A DNA stretch of 64,000 nucleotides from Lepidostoma basale (Eukaryota; Arthropoda; Insecta; Trichoptera; Lepidostomatidae): positions 62,001 through 126,000 of the forward strand of contig JAHDVF020001520.1 in the NCBI GenBank assembly GCA_022606425.2, given 5' to 3'. The notes under the pieces were generated by a model. It was not told the origin of the DNA, did not search any database, and worked only from the letters and a program-made list of their open reading frames with translations. Positions 9,195 through 19,014 of the stretch are shown here, piece after piece. Made by a program: the position numbers and the translations under genes. Every line of letters begins with the position of its first letter. The stretch's first letter is position 1.

Positions 9195-9410
9195 ATGAAA
9201 CGACTTCCATACCGAAGGTCCCGGGTTCGATTCCCAGCGATGGCAGTGTGATTGTCACACCGTCTTTGGTCTGGTGTAGAATTCACGTGACAATAAAATG
9301 GCGATAGATTGGCTACCTATCACATGTCACGAGAATCAATATAATAGCAAAAAAATAAATTGTATACAGTAATTGGGTTCAAACAACCTGTTGTATACAT
9401 AAAAATAAAA
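9195..9410 (+). mobile_element. SINE-T, copy lacking the 5' end
   Basis: A polymerase III B box GGTTCGATTCC is at 9224-9234. It is followed by the family body GATGGCAGTGTGATTGTCAC, GTCTTTGGTCTGGTGTAGAA, GATTGGCTACCTATCACATG and the tail AATTGGGTTCAAACAACCTG. The A-box half is replaced by unrelated sequence. Confidence 0.75.
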
Positions 9411-9822
9411 AATAAATAAAAAAGTTAGGAGTTTTATATCATTAAAGAAACAACTTCTAAAAAGCAGGTGTTTTCATTAATATTGAATCTATACAAATAA
9501 GTTTTAGTTTATTATAAACTGTATTTAATTATGGATCATTTTAATTGGTTATGTGTGAAGAACAAAGCATAATTTAACTGGAGATAGGCGTTATGCATAA
9601 CAGAAGTTTGCTTTAGATCCCCGTACGACACAAGGCAAGGATATCGTTTACATTATTAAACTAAAATGTTGCATGCATAATCTAAGTGCAAGGGAGGATG
9701 TTTTTGAATATAAAGCAAAGAAGATTGCTGCATTAATACTGTACACCATAGGTTCACAACCTTTTCTGGACCGCTTTTATAATAAATACAATTTCTAATG
9801 ATATCACCTTCGGCTGATAATC
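9411..9822. other. Non-coding, with one palindrome-family fragment
   Basis: ACAACTTCTAAAAAGCAGGTG near 9450-9475 is a decayed piece of the CTTCTAGAAAACAGACG family. Nothing else is recognised. Confidence 0.4.
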
Positions 9823-9960
9823 ATGGAAAAATAGAAGGATGTCTAGGAGTTGGTAGAATGCGGTTGTAAGATAATATAAAGGAACGAGCACAGTTAAAAG
9901 CCTGTTCTAAGTGGTGCAGGACAGAGATGCCTTCGCTGCAATTAAAGCATTGCTGTACGT
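9823..9960 (+). pseudogene. LINE-B C-terminal fragment, decayed
   Basis: Matches 29675-29800: GGATGTCTAGGAGTTGGTAGAA (RRGVGR region), then CAGGACAGAGATGCCTTCGC (AQDRDAF). No open frame remains. Confidence 0.55.
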
Positions 9961-10270
9961 CATAACATAAATTGGCGAACACCCGGAAGTCGTTGAGTAC
10001 TAGAATATTTTGAATACAAGAGAGCGAGAGAGGAATACTTCGATTCTCTCTGAAAGTAATTCGAAATGCACACTATGCGCTTGCCCGAAAACATTTCAAG
10101 TTTATTTTAAATTTTGTACTAATTATTATTGTAGAAAGTGTAGTACTGTAGAAAACAAATGGAGAACAATTTGGGATATAAATTGTTAAAATTTTAACGT
10201 GCGTGAAAATATATGATTTACCATACATTATAAGTTAAAGGGTAGACATTTTTTACTCCCGTGAATATTT
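9961..10270. other. Non-coding spacer, nothing recognised
   Basis: AT-rich with no assignable element. Confidence 0.35.
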
Positions 10271-10274
10271 CACG

Positions 10275-10440
10275 GGTTGTAACTTCTTCTTCTTCTTCTT
10301 GTGCCGTGTCAGGTCCCCCCGACGTTGGCGATCACTCCGGCGAAAACCTCCCCGTCCTGCGCTGCCCGAAACAGGTCATCCACCGTCCTCATTCCGGTCC
10401 ACTCTCTAATGTTGCGCAGCCAGGACATCTGTTTTCTCGC
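10275..10440 (-). pseudogene. LINE-B 3' end
   Basis: On the minus strand: WLRNIREWTGMRTVDDLFRAAQDGEVFAGVIANVGGT, then TGA, then ACACGGCACAAGAAGAAG. The stop is intact here, unlike the copy at 31970. It is cut at 10440 by unrelated GC-rich sequence. Confidence 0.8.
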
Positions 10441-10795
10441 CATAGTGATTTCCTGGGAATGATAATCAGAGTGGTTTCCCGTTGCCTTCTCTGATGGGTT
10501 TTTCTGTAGGGGTCACCTTCCCTTAGCTGGGGGGGGGTCCGGTTTTGTGGCGCCGGACACTCGCCATTCATCCTCTCCCTATCTGCTATGGCTGTTGTTA
10601 ATGCCAGTGGCCACATTGCCCGGGGCTCGCGGGGCCTTAGAGACCACTCGTGGACGCTAGGGAGTAGGACTATTGGTAGTGTTGCTGATGGAATGCAACT
10701 GTGGCGTTACACGGCATTTTATAGGCACATATTTTCCAGCGGAATATGCACCACCGTGACCCTACCAAACTTTGAGCCCCTGGGTTGTAACTAGT
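10441..10795. other. GC-rich unassigned block joined to LINE-B
   Basis: Contains AGAGTGGTTTCCCGTTGCCTTCTC and GTGGCGCCGGACACTCGCC. Composition differs sharply from its surroundings. The frames here (10389-10616 minus, 10588-10794 plus) have no motif I recognise. It may be 3' sequence of another retroelement or a transferred piece. Confidence 0.3.
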
Positions 10796-10799
10796 TATC

Positions 10800-10945
10800 T
10801 TTAAATAATCCATTGTTTTGGCTGAAACACTATGATACTTAAACATTATAAACTGTTAAATTCTATAACCCTGTTTTAATGTATCACAATTTTAATTAAT
10901 TTTTTTTGCCTATGTTGCCATCATCAGGTGTAACAATAACATATG
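10800..10945. repeat. Single arm of the 'CATTGTTTTGGCC' palindrome family
   Basis: TCCATTGTTTTGGCTGAAAC, ACACTATGATACTT, AAACTGTTAAATT and TGTATCACAATTTTAATT, then the reversed CATCATCAGGTGTAAC (CTGATGATG on the minus strand). The other arm is missing. Same family as 15415-15640, 57243-57490 and 61795-61945. Confidence 0.6.
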
Positions 10946-11050
10946 AACTAATTAATATTTTTCATTGAATTTTCTAAGAAGAAGTTCATTTTAAATAATG
11001 AAAAAAAAATATTAAAAAATTCTTTATTATTTTATATTTGGTGTGTTTTC

Positions 11051-11173
11051 ACTTGTGTTTAACGTCGACCAGTTTCGGCAGCTTGCTGCCATCTTCTGGT
11101 GCAATAATGCAAGGTGCAAATTCACCAGATGATGGCAGCAAGCTGCCGAAACCGGTCGACGTTAAACACAAGT
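11051..11173. repeat. Near-perfect palindrome with hammerhead-like arms (CCGGTC family)
   Basis: Left arm 11051-11101 and right arm 11123-11173 are complementary over ~50 bp. Each contains GGCAGC-AA-GCTGCC (stem II), GAAAC and GGTC. The first core box is CAGATGA (right, plus) or CAGAAGA (left, minus), one base away from CTGAnGA. The loop is about 21 nt. Confidence 0.75.
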
Positions 11174-11179
11174 GGAAGC

Positions 11180-11990
11180 AACTTATTATATAATAATAAA
11201 GACATTTTGTAAAATTCTTATTTGTTTTCATTATTTATCCCTTTCATTGCGGCTCGGTCAAATACGAATCGTACCGTCAAATACGGCAAGAATATTCTAA
11301 CCATTTTTTGTCGTTGAAAACTTATATTTGAATGATAAATGTACTTACCAGGGCTATTTTCACATATTATATTTGTTCGGTTATACTTTAGCTATCAGAT
11401 GATGAATAAAAAAGTACTTTATGTATTAACGCACATTCATAATTCACTATTTGTTTTCTGTACCACTAAAATAATAGAAATTGATAAAAAATATTCAGAT
11501 ATATTTAACACAATTTATAATAAATAACAGATAATAATACAACGAAACGTCGAAAATTAAGTGCGCGCGATGCAGGACAAACGAATATAGTATAATGGCG
11601 GCCGATGGGATACTTCACAGATGTGATTTACCGACAGGGCTCATGTAAACCGTAATTATGACGAAGTAAAACACATTTAATTTATTATCTTAACAGATTT
11701 TTGTAAAGGATATAATGTAGGTAAGTATTGTAGTAATTTGTGGTTCCAAATTATTACAATGAATATCACTACGAGAACTGCAAAGTCACTACGAGTACTG
11801 CTACCGGGTTAATATTTGGGTTAATATATTAACTGTTAAAATTTTAATTAATCTAATTAATCTAATCTTTATTAATCTATCTATCTATCGGAATACGCTT
11901 GATTGTGTGAATTGCACCTTTTCTTACCTACTTGAAAATACTTTTCATTGACAACACTAAAACAAACTGATAATTATACATATGGTTTAC
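11180..11990. other. Non-coding, short 18-bp tandem repeat
   Basis: TCACTACGAGAACTGCAAAG is followed at once by TCACTACGAGTACTGC (about 11767-11802). The 62-codon frame at 11339-11527 has no known motif. Nothing else is assigned. Confidence 0.35.
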
Positions 11991-11994
11991 CTTA

Positions 11995-12070
11995 TCTCTC
12001 CATTGCTGGATATAATCCTCTTCCAAACGCTTCTAATCCTTTCTGGAGTTCGCCTTACTCTATTTTCCAG
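11995..12070 (-). mobile_element. Non-LTR 3'-end fragment (CCATTGCTGGATATA type)
   Basis: CTCCATTGCTGGATATAATCC and TTCCAAACGC resemble the 'ccactgctggacataggcc' 3' ends seen at 23280-23325 and 23790-23965. Confidence 0.4.
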
Positions 12071-12150
12071 CTATTGTAGGATGTATATTCAACAAAGAAC
12101 AGAAAACCAATTATTGAATAATATTTCTCTTTTCCTTTTTTATATGCTTT

Positions 12151-12434
12151 GTATGTGCAACATTTACATTAAAATAAATAACATAGACATGTTTCGGACA
12201 ACCAGTCCTTCTTCAGTGATACATATTATAAAGATACATATTTAAAATATTATAATTTTTTTAAACATAATCTGACAGATGTTATAACATGTTATAACAT
12301 CTGTCAGATCATGTAAACAATTTGATAATATTTTAAATATGTATCTTTATAATATGTATCACTGAAGAAGGACTGGTTGTTCGAAACATGTCTATGTAAT
12401 TTTAATTTTTTTAATGTAAGTGTTGCACATACAA
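12151..12434. repeat. Long palindrome with two hammerhead-like arms (CTGAAGAAGG family)
   Basis: Perfect symmetry centre between 12289 and 12290 (CTGACAGATGTTATAACA and its complement); the arms reach GTATGTGCAACA at each end. Plus arm: CTGAAGA 12362-12368, stem GGAC/GTTC, GAAAC 12383-12387, ATGTC 12388-12392. Minus arm: CTGAAGA at 12210-12216, GAAAC at 12191-12195, GTC at 12186-12188. Stem I pairing next to the core is weak. A half-unit of the same family is inserted at 19773-19974. Confidence 0.75.
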
Positions 12435-12439
12435 AGTAC

Positions 12440-12565
12440 TCACTCAAGGGACGCCTATATGGACCAAGTGATTAGGGACATGCGCTGTGGCAGCTACACA
12501 GAGATGAAAAGACTGGCTGGAGACAGAGGACTGAGTGGAGGAAACGAATGAAGCTTGTTGTAGAC
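12440..12565 (+). pseudogene. Single LINE C-terminal fragment
   Basis: Translates as YMDQVIRDMRCGSYTEMKRLAGDRG, the pattern 'Y.D.V..DM....Y.EMKR.A.DR' seen at the end of many insect non-LTR ORF2 proteins. The family is not one of the others in this window. Confidence 0.5.
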
Positions 12566-12596
12566 CAATCCTCAATCGAAGCATATTGTAACCATG

Positions 12597-12823
12597 TAAA
12601 ATAGTATTTTTTTTTTTTTTTTTAAAGGAACATAGAAGTTCCCGCCACATTTCCGAGGCTGTTATAAGGCGTAGCGGCGCCTTTTTGTCAGCCTCGCTCG
12701 TACACTCCCTGGGCCTGTCCCCGGTCCATCTGGGACTAAAATTTAAAGACGGCAACAACAAGTTAGTGCCAGACCACATTTAATCTACCCCATCTTACTT
12801 CTATGCTCCGCTAAAATAGTATT
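12597..12823 (-). mobile_element. Complete 203-bp poly(A) retroposon with 12-bp target duplication
   Basis: TAAAATAGTATT flanks it exactly at 12597-12608 and 12812-12823. On the minus strand the insert starts near 12811 (CGGAGCATAGAAGTAAG) and ends in a poly(A) run (poly(T) at 12609-12622 on the plus strand). The body is GC-richer (ATGGACCGGGGACAGGCCC; AGGCGCCGCTACGCC). I see no clear A/B boxes, so it is either a SINE of unknown origin or a short 3' piece of a poly(A) LINE. Confidence 0.75.
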
Positions 12824-12859
12824 GAGTATTTCACAAGAGAGCTCATACATATAATATGA

Positions 12860-13356
12860 CTAACTAACTAACTGACCATCACGCCGTCTCCCCGGAAGGG
12901 TAGGCAGAAAGAATGGAATGCCACACTGTTCTGTCCTGACATAATTCTCTCGCTTCCTCTACATTCATACATCTTGTCATGCATGCACGTCGATTTCTCC
13001 GACTCCTCACGTGACCGACATTCAATATTTGATTGATTTGATCGTGCCACGTTTTCCTCGGCCTTCCTCTATTTATAGCTCCGTTCACGCCGTTTACATA
13101 CACCTTCTTTACCATTCTGTCTTCACTCATTCTTTCCATGTGTCCAAACCATCTTAATGACCCTTTCCTTATTTTGTTCATAACACTTTCATTCGCGCCA
13201 CATTCACTTCTTATACTTGCATTTGTCACTCTATTATATACAGATTTGCCACACATTCGTCTTAGAGATCTCATTTCTACTGCATTTATTCTACTTTCAT
13301 CCTTCTTTTGCCAGTCCCATGCTTCACTTCCATACATAAGGGTCGGCACAAGAACA
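12860..13356 (-). pseudogene. LINE-A ORF2 C-terminal fragment, intact frame
   Basis: The minus-strand frame (12879-13349, 156 codons) runs PTLMYGSEAWDWQKKDESRINAVEM, LRRMCGKSVYNRV, ECGANESVMNKIRKGSLRWFGHMERM, NRGRPRKTWHDQINQ, CMNVEEARELCQD and SILSAYPSGETA-stop with no interruption. It includes the true LINE-A terminus. The 5' truncation is just before the PTLMYGS motif. The tail is reversed (TAACTAACTAAC) at 12861-12872. Confidence 0.85.
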
Positions 13357-13359
13357 CTA

Positions 13360-13764
13360 CATATAATATAATATTACAATATTAAATCGTAAAATATTTT
13401 TCAAGGGTTAAGAAGACGGGGTCCGGGTTAGTCTTTACACACGATAATTTGTTTGAACAGCAGCGAAGATGAATCTATAAGACTAATATAATGTGCTTGA
13501 ATCAATATTGATAATCCTGTTCAAATAACAAGAAAGTTAATGTATTGTATTATTTTGTTTGTCTAGGATTTCTCAAATAACGTATCCACTTTTGAGCAAA
13601 TCTTGAATTTATATGAGATATAAGGCGTTAAAGTTATATTTGGATAGAACTATATTAAAGTAATTACAGTCAAACTCGGTTGTTATAATCACTGAAATAA
13701 CGATGTTTCGCTTACCAAGGATTTAAATCAATGATATTAGATTATTACAATCTTCAATGTGAGC
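13360..13764. other. Non-coding; possible single pogo-like terminus
   Basis: ACAGTCAAACTCGGTTGTTATAA at about 13667 resembles Tigger/pogo-type ends, but I find no matching right end. Confidence 0.3.
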
Positions 13765-14305
13765 AGAAAATCTTAGGGAGTATGGATATTACCCGTGGCT
13801 CTTTCCAACTGATTTCTTGCTAGGGATGCTAGGCTACCAGTCACTCGAGAGGAGACGAGACATGCACTTGGGTGTCCATTTCTTTCGACTGATAGGCGGT
13901 TGTATACACAACTCATAAATCCTGAGTGATGTAGGTCTGTTCGTCCCTGATAATTGTCTTCGACAAAGGGGCCATAGATTGTTTTATCTCCCACGATGCA
14001 GAACCAACCTGCCAATGGTTATGCCGGTAGGTAGAGCATTATCTTTGCTTAATCGTGTCACCTCGGAGTTTGACATATTTTGTGATAGTTTGGCTCATCT
14101 GAGGGAAGCACTATCTTTATTATAATTGTATGGTATATTTATTTTATTAATTTGTCATGCATCTAATGTTTCTCGCTCTTTTTATTAATCTATTATGTAT
14201 TACTTATTATTGTGTATCTCTAACTTGTATCTTTAGTGTATTGGAAACAAAATCTGTAATGCTTTAGATATGTTTAAAAATAAATAAATGAAATGAAATG
14301 AAAAT
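13765..14305 (+). mobile_element. Jockey-type LINE 3' end with ATGAA tail, copy 1
   Basis: Contains CGATGCAGAACCAACCTGCC and ATGGTTATGCCGGTAGGTAG, coding for a CRTNLPMVMP-like end, followed by an AT-rich 3' UTR (TTGTATCTTTAGTGTATTGG) and the tail AATAAATGAAATGAAATGAAA. A second copy is at 53180-53512. Frameshifts break the reading frame. The 80-codon minus-strand frame here is a shadow. Confidence 0.6.
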
Positions 14306-14317
14306 AGCACATTATTA

Positions 14318-14405
14318 TAAAGAAGGAATCTGGGGTCGTGTCCAGGCTTGAACCCACGTCCCCTGGATCAGGAGCCAAGCGTTCTATCCCCTAGACCACC
14401 ACCCG
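14318..14405 (-). mobile_element. Second tRNA-like SINE or tRNA pseudogene
   Basis: On the minus strand: GGTGGTCTAGGGGATAGAACG (A-box-like) and GTGGGTTCAAGCC (B-box-like), then GACACGACCCCAGATTCC. A decayed relative lies at 63330-63405. A full cloverleaf does not close, so it is not a working tRNA gene. Confidence 0.5.
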
Positions 14406-14529
14406 ATCAAATTGTAACAAGGAAACATTCGTTGATATTATAGTTTATAATTTTCTCCAAAGGTTTATTCACTTTTATAACGAACGACTTCTCGGGCATA
14501 CGATCGTTTAAAACCAACCAATACGGACC

Positions 14530-14860
14530 AGTTTATTCTACTTCTTCTTCTTCTGCTTTATTTAGAACTGTGCCCTGTTATTTCTCGGAGTCTGTTTCTG
14601 GGATGCAGACGTCCAACTGTCTCGCCATTTTTTTGGTGGTCTTCTTGCAGGTCGATTTCCTGTTGGTACTTTATTTGCGGCTATATTTATCACTCTTTCA
14701 GAACATGCTCTTTCGACATGATCTCTCCAGTAGCGTCTTCTCAGTCTTCCCCATCGCACGACATCGTCTAAATTGCAGATCTTTATTATTTCAGAATTTC
14801 TTATTCTGTCTCGGAGTGTCGTCACCATCAGAACAAAAAGTCTCCTAAGAACCACAAAAA
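14530..14860 (-). pseudogene. LINE-C C-terminal fragment, copy 1
   Basis: Minus-strand frame 14562-14855: VTTLRDRIRNSEIIKICNLDDVVRWGRLRRRYWRDHVER, then PTGNRPARRPPKKWRDSW. The order RDRxRN - I.KIC...D.V.W - RRRYWRDH - GxRPxxRPPKxWRDSW matches the copy at 56693-57245. It ends in a GAA-rich tail (TTCTTCTTCTTC at 14541). Confidence 0.75.
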
Positions 14861-14954
14861 TGAAGACTCTCCGTTCCGTTGCGAGGTCAGTTTATTAATT
14901 TTACTTAATGGAATGGAATTACATGTAATACTGTTACTCTGACTACAATATCCA

Positions 14955-15205
14955 ATTCTTCTTCTTCTTATACTTTTTTTTGACCTTTGGTCTGTTACTG
15001 TAATCAGGGCTGGCCTTTTTGGGGAGGTCGATACCCTGCTATACCTCCATCTCTTTGACGGTCTTCCGGGGGAACGGTAGTCGCCAGGAATCTGATGCGT
15101 CACAGCGTGTGGAGTTTTGGAGGGATCCATCCTCTGAACATGCGTATTCCAGTATCTTCTGCGTTGTCTGCCCTATCTCACGACATCTTCCACCTTGCAG
15201 ATTGT
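14955..15205 (-). pseudogene. LINE-C C-terminal fragment, copy 2
   Basis: A second piece in the same orientation, 100 bp from copy 1: GDYRSPGRPSKRWRYSRVST upstream of a GAA tail, and ICKVEDVVR..RQRRRYWNTHVQ in another frame. It is more decayed. Confidence 0.65.
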
Positions 15206-15330
15206 TTCACAAAATCAAAATTGAATTATGTGGAAAATGAAATAAATGATTTACGGGTGGAAAACGAAGAAGAACATTTTCTAAGTGGTTAAAACGTAAA
15301 TAAATTGTTTCGTTCAATGATATTGTGTGT

Positions 15331-15405
15331 GCTCTTCACGTGGCCTACATTTAATATTTGATTGATTTCGCCGATCTTCCTCTATTTCTAGTTCCGTTTA
15401 CGTAG
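15331..15405 (-). mobile_element. LINE-A internal fragment
   Basis: CACGTGGCCTACATTTAATA, TTGATTGATTTC and CTTCCTCTATTTCTAGTTCC match the HVGHxxRSQ / QINQI / NRGRPR segment. No tail. Confidence 0.55.
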
Positions 15406-15414
15406 TATTATTAA

Positions 15415-15640
15415 ATTTTACTTAATACTGTATAAACTGTTAAATTAAAAAAAGCTTCGTTTTATGTATCACAATTGTATTTTTATTTTACGCAACAGCT
15501 GTTTCGTCAACCTGTGTTGACGAAACAGCTGTCACGTAAAATAAAAATACAATTGTAATACATCAAACAAAGTTTTTTAATTTAACAGTTTACAATGTTA
15601 AAGTATCATAGTGTTTCGGCCAAAACAATGGACTATTTTT
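15415..15640. repeat. Compact palindrome, CATTGTTTTGGCC family
   Basis: Arms 15431-15507 and 15514-15594 are complementary almost without gap. The centre is GTTTCGTCAACCTGTGTTGACGAAAC read as one hairpin. The right side continues with AACAGTTTACAATGTTAAAG and CGGCCAAAACAATGGAC. The plus arm keeps GAAAC-AGCT-GTC, but the CTGATGA part is lost at the centre of the palindrome. Confidence 0.75.
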
Positions 15641-15664
15641 TATTTAATATATACGACTGAAACC

Positions 15665-15785
15665 GTTTATTTTCTAGAAGTTTTATTATAACTCTAAGTA
15701 TTATCAAATATCTTAGAACGGCAAAACATGTTAATTACATAAAATATAATAAAATTTCTAGAAAACAGACGTTTTCATTCGTATT
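15665..15785. repeat. Palindrome, CTTCTAGAAAACAGACG family, decayed
   Basis: TTTTCTAGAAGTTTTATTATA on the left is answered by AATTTCTAGAAAACAGACG on the right. The central box reads GCAAAACATGTTAATT. Confidence 0.55.
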
Positions 15786-16250
15786 AATTTGTCCAATTTA
15801 AAGTAAAAATAATATTCAAGTGGATATTTAAGCAGCTATTAAAAGTATTTTCGTTCTGTGTTTTTTTAACACGGGCATTTATTAGTGGTATTCCAAAAAA
15901 AAAAACAACAACAACAAACCATCACGCATAAGGTTTGTTGCAAACATGGCAACCTCCACTTGAGTGTTGCAAAGCTGGCAAACTCCAAAATGAAATTCAT
16001 TATTTCACTTTAATTATCAACATGATGATGATTATTTCATGGCTGATTACTTTTAAAATACTAACTGGTTGAGATGAAAAAAAAAATAGCGTAAAAAAGC
16101 GCATTTTATTAGCGTATCAGTTTTTTTGCGATTTACTCAAAACATCTAATGATGGAGTTTGCCGGGTTTGCAAATAATACCATCAACTAAGTGTTTAATT
16201 AAAACTGAGACACATATATTAAAAAAAGATTCACATAAAAATTCAATAAT
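15786..16250. other. Non-coding AT-rich stretch
   Basis: The short repeated phrase 'caaacatggcaacctcca / caaagctggcaaactcca' lies at about 15941-15990. Nothing else is assigned. Confidence 0.35.
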
Positions 16251-16254
16251 ATAA

Positions 16255-16312
16255 GAATTTAAGAAGAATGGGCGGAAAAACTATGTATGATAGAATATGT
16301 AATGATAAAATA
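16255..16312 (+). mobile_element. LINE-A internal scrap
   Basis: AAGAAGAATGGGCGGAAAAAC and TATGATAGAATATGTAATGA match the LRRMCGKTxYDRIxNxE codons. It is head-to-head with the minus copy that follows. Confidence 0.5.
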
Positions 16313-16316
16313 AGAT

Positions 16317-16860
16317 AAACAAACAAACAAACAAACCACCACGCCGTTTCCCCGCAGGGGTAGGCACAGAGAATGGACCGCCACACTACTCTATCCTGGC
16401 ACACCTCTCTAGATTCCTCCACATTCATACATCGAGTCATACACGCACGTCGATTCTTCTGACTTCTGACATGACCAACCTTTAATATTTGATTAATTTG
16501 GTCATGCCATGTTTTCCTCGGTCTACCTCGACTCCTTACTCCATTTACATCGTTAACATATACTTTTACAACCATTCTTTCTTCACCCATGCGCTCCATA
16601 CGTCCGAACCAACGCAGCGAACCTTTCACAATTTTGTTCATAATACTTTCTTTTGCTCTACATTCCTTCCTAATATAAGCATTTGAGATTCTGTCGTAGA
16701 TCGTTCTACCACACACACGTGTTAGGGACCTCATCTCTACCGCATTTATTCTACTCTCATCCTTCTTCTGCCATTTCCATGCTTCGCTTCCATACATAAG
16801 GGTTGGGACCAGAACTCCATTGTGAACGGCCATTTTCGCTTTCATTGATAAATTACACAC
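16317..16860 (-). pseudogene. LINE-A ORF2 C-terminal fragment, nearly intact
   Basis: Minus frame: SMKAKMAVHNGVLVPTLMYGSEAW, ESRINAVEMRSLTRVCGRTIYDRISNA, GSLRWFGRMERMGEERMVVKVYVNDVNG, RSRGRPRKTWHDQINQ, CMNVEESREVCQDRVVWRSI and AYPCGETA. The natural stop has changed: GETA is followed by TGG, so the frame runs on to 16243. A hairpin with TGCG loop lies at 16343-16365. The tail is (GTTT)n instead of (TTAG)n, as in the copies at 24425 and 48085, marking a subfamily. Confidence 0.8.
16343..16365 (-). promoter_or_regulatory. LINE-A 3' hairpin, UGCG loop
   Basis: On the minus strand GCC..CCC-TGCG-GGG..GGC, same place and pairing as 6612-6634. Confidence 0.55.
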
Positions 16861-16944
16861 GTTTTATTTAAATAAAATAAATAATTCGAGAAGAAATGCA
16901 TGTAGGTTTGGCAAGTTTCATAGGTAATGAACAGCGTGTCAATC

Positions 16945-17060
16945 ATTCATTTCTCACGTGGCCAGCAATTGGGATTTGATGGATTTGCTCCTGCCATGGG
17001 TTGCTTTGGTATTATTTCATTTCATCCACCAATCCCATCAATCATATTAACAGAGGTATG
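16945..17060 (-). mobile_element. LINE-A scrap, decayed
   Basis: CTCACGTGGCCAGCAATTGGG, TTTGATGGATTTGCTCCTGCC and CCATGGGTTGC match the QINQILNVGHVR segment. Confidence 0.45.
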
Positions 17061-17270
17061 TTGATTTTTATGATAAAGCATTTTGCTTGCACCCGTTCAT
17101 CGTGTGCTGAAACTTATTTTTTTAAACAATAACGTGTTTTAATGAAATGTTTAAAATGTTAACGTAATGATACAACATGTCTGCCAGCAATACAGTAATG
17201 TTTATGCATTAATATGATAATCCTCAAAATACAGTAGAACTAATGAACAAATAAAAAAATTATTTCAACA

Positions 17271-17660
17271 CCTCGTCACCTGAGAGTAAGAAGGTTCCAA
17301 CTGTCAAAAGTAAAAAGCTGAGAAAAACGAAGTCAAAGTTTTGTAGGTTTCGGGCGTGTATCTTGGAATAAAAGAGTTCCATCTGAAGCAGATGAAACTC
17401 TTTTACCGAGAAACGTGTAAATTTTCTCTGGCGACAGTTGGAATAATAATGTTGTAAGAGTAAATGAATCCTTCTTCTGTGAATCGTGTGTTTTGAATGA
17501 TCAGATGGAACTTGATTCTTTTCTTAACATCAAAATGACGATACTATTACATGTTTTTTTTTATTGTAGCTATAGATAAGGTTAGTAAGAACCCTTTTCA
17601 TGAAAAAAGCCAAACGTGAAATTTTGTTTGTTGGAACCCTCTTACTCTCAGGTGACGACC
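17271..17660. mobile_element. 390-bp MITE with ~30-bp terminal inverted repeats
   Basis: CCTCGTCACCTGAGAGTAAG (17271) and its complement CTTACTCTCAGGTGACGACC (to 17660) form ~30-bp ends with about two mismatches. An internal 40-bp foldback lies at about 17370-17410 (AAAGAGTTCCATCTG and its complement). No frame. The superfamily is not determined because I cannot define the target duplication. Confidence 0.7.
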
Positions 17661-18159
17661 TGTCAAAATTATTTAAATAAACGAAAAAAAAAATATAATT
17701 TAAACATCAAAACAGTACAAACGTATTACGTGTCACAATTAACTATATAAACTGCAATCAGATTGACCAAAATAATTTTCTTTTACACGAAACATCTCAT
17801 AATTTACGGGAGCACCACGTGAAGCAAACCAAATTTTCAAAATCAGAACCATGATAATGTTATTATAATTATTTTGTTGAATCGCTATCATACCCGAAAA
17901 GTCTAGGGAACATCGTCTGCGGTGATACAGCCATGTGAGCTGGAGGGACAATGAATACATATTTCACAAGACCCTGTAACTGAATATGGAAGGAGGAGAC
18001 CGGCTTGGCCTCCTGCAATGTGAATGTCCATAGTAAGGAAAGGGCGCTGAGACTGGATGACCCTGGATTACGAGATTTTAGATTAGGAGAGCTGATCCCA
18101 AATAACGGGAAAAGGCCTGGTGAAAAAAAGAAGAAAAAAAGGTCTTTATATCATTACAG
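17661..18159. other. Non-coding spacer
   Basis: The piece at 17985-18125 (GGAGGAGACCGGCTTGGCC; ACGAGATTTTAGATTAGG) may be another LINE 3' end, but I cannot place it. Confidence 0.3.
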
Positions 18160-18353
18160 CGCGAGCCAAATCGATGTAAAGGGTATAGAAATCATATTGA
18201 TTCTCGTGTCGTGAATCTATCGCCATTTTATTATCACGTAAATTCTGCACCAGACCAAAGACAGTGTGACAACTACACTACCATCGCCGGGTATCAACGA
18301 GACCTTCGGGGTAGCAGTCAAAGCACTAACCATTTAGCCACGAAGGTCGTCGT
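18160..18353 (-). mobile_element. SINE-T, 3'-variant 2
   Basis: On the minus strand: ACGACCTTCGTGGCTAAATGG (A box), a degraded B box, the GTCTTTGGTCTGGTGCAGAAT body, then AATCAATATGATTTCTATACC and CTTTACATCGATTTGGCTCG. This 3' end differs from that of 9195 and 27450 but matches 57550 and 58205. Confidence 0.75.
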
Positions 18354-18671
18354 GATATATTATAGTTTATACAGCCTCTGGTGACACCGATGGGAAGAGC
18401 AATCAATCTTCTAAACGCGGTATCCTCGGAGATCGACGTTTTTCATATTAGTGAAAGTCAGTTCAGAAGGCAAATAATCTTGATTTTGGAGAGTATCTTG
18501 TCTTCTTAATGTCGAAACGTATCTCATGCGTTTCTGGTAGTATATTATAATAGGAAAAATAATATATTGTATATCATACAATATATTCTTTTTCCTTTTC
18601 TCAATAGATGCCTTAAACATTAATTTTGCAATGTCTTTTAATGAAATAAACTGATTTAATTTGATTTGATA

Positions 18672-19014
18672 TATAAAGGATGTCCCAAAATTAGCGCAAG
18701 ATTGAATTTGCCGCCTTTTGTATATTAACTTGTTGGCAACACTGAAAAAAAAAAACAATTTGGTAGCTGACAGCTTAGGGTTAGTAAAAATGCGTCAACG
18801 AAATTCAGACACATTTATGCAAAATATTCATGAATATTATTGCTATGTGCCAGAAAAGCCGTGGAGGCCATTTGCCCAATGTGTTATTTCATAAATATCC
18901 CTACACTATGTACTTTATGATTCTACAAAAAAAACAATACGACAATACAAAAATAAACTAAAAACTGTGTTTTCTATTTAATTCAAATCTTGCGTAAGTT
19001 CTGGGACAGCCTAT
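18672..19014 (+). pseudogene. mariner/IS630-like transposon fossil with transposase C terminus
   Basis: Terminal inverted repeats: TATAAAGGATGTCCCAAAAT..GCGCAAGATTGAAT at 18672-18707, and the complement of TATAGGCTGTCCCAGAACTT at 18981-19014. Between them an open stretch ends at TAA 18959-18961 and reads KIFMNIIAMCQKSRGGHLPNV, LFHK. The 'R...C....GGH' spacing is the usual C-terminal end of mariner-type transposases. The DDE catalytic part is absent, so it is an internally deleted, inactive copy. Confidence 0.65.

Noticed and set aside
12481..12779. 111-codon minus-strand frame
   Set aside because: It crosses the junction of a poly(A) retroposon and an unrelated LINE fragment; the poly-Lys run is the poly(A) tail.
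13773..14015. 80-codon minus-strand frame
   Set aside because: Antisense to the Jockey-type 3' end, which has plus-strand motifs and a plus-strand tail.
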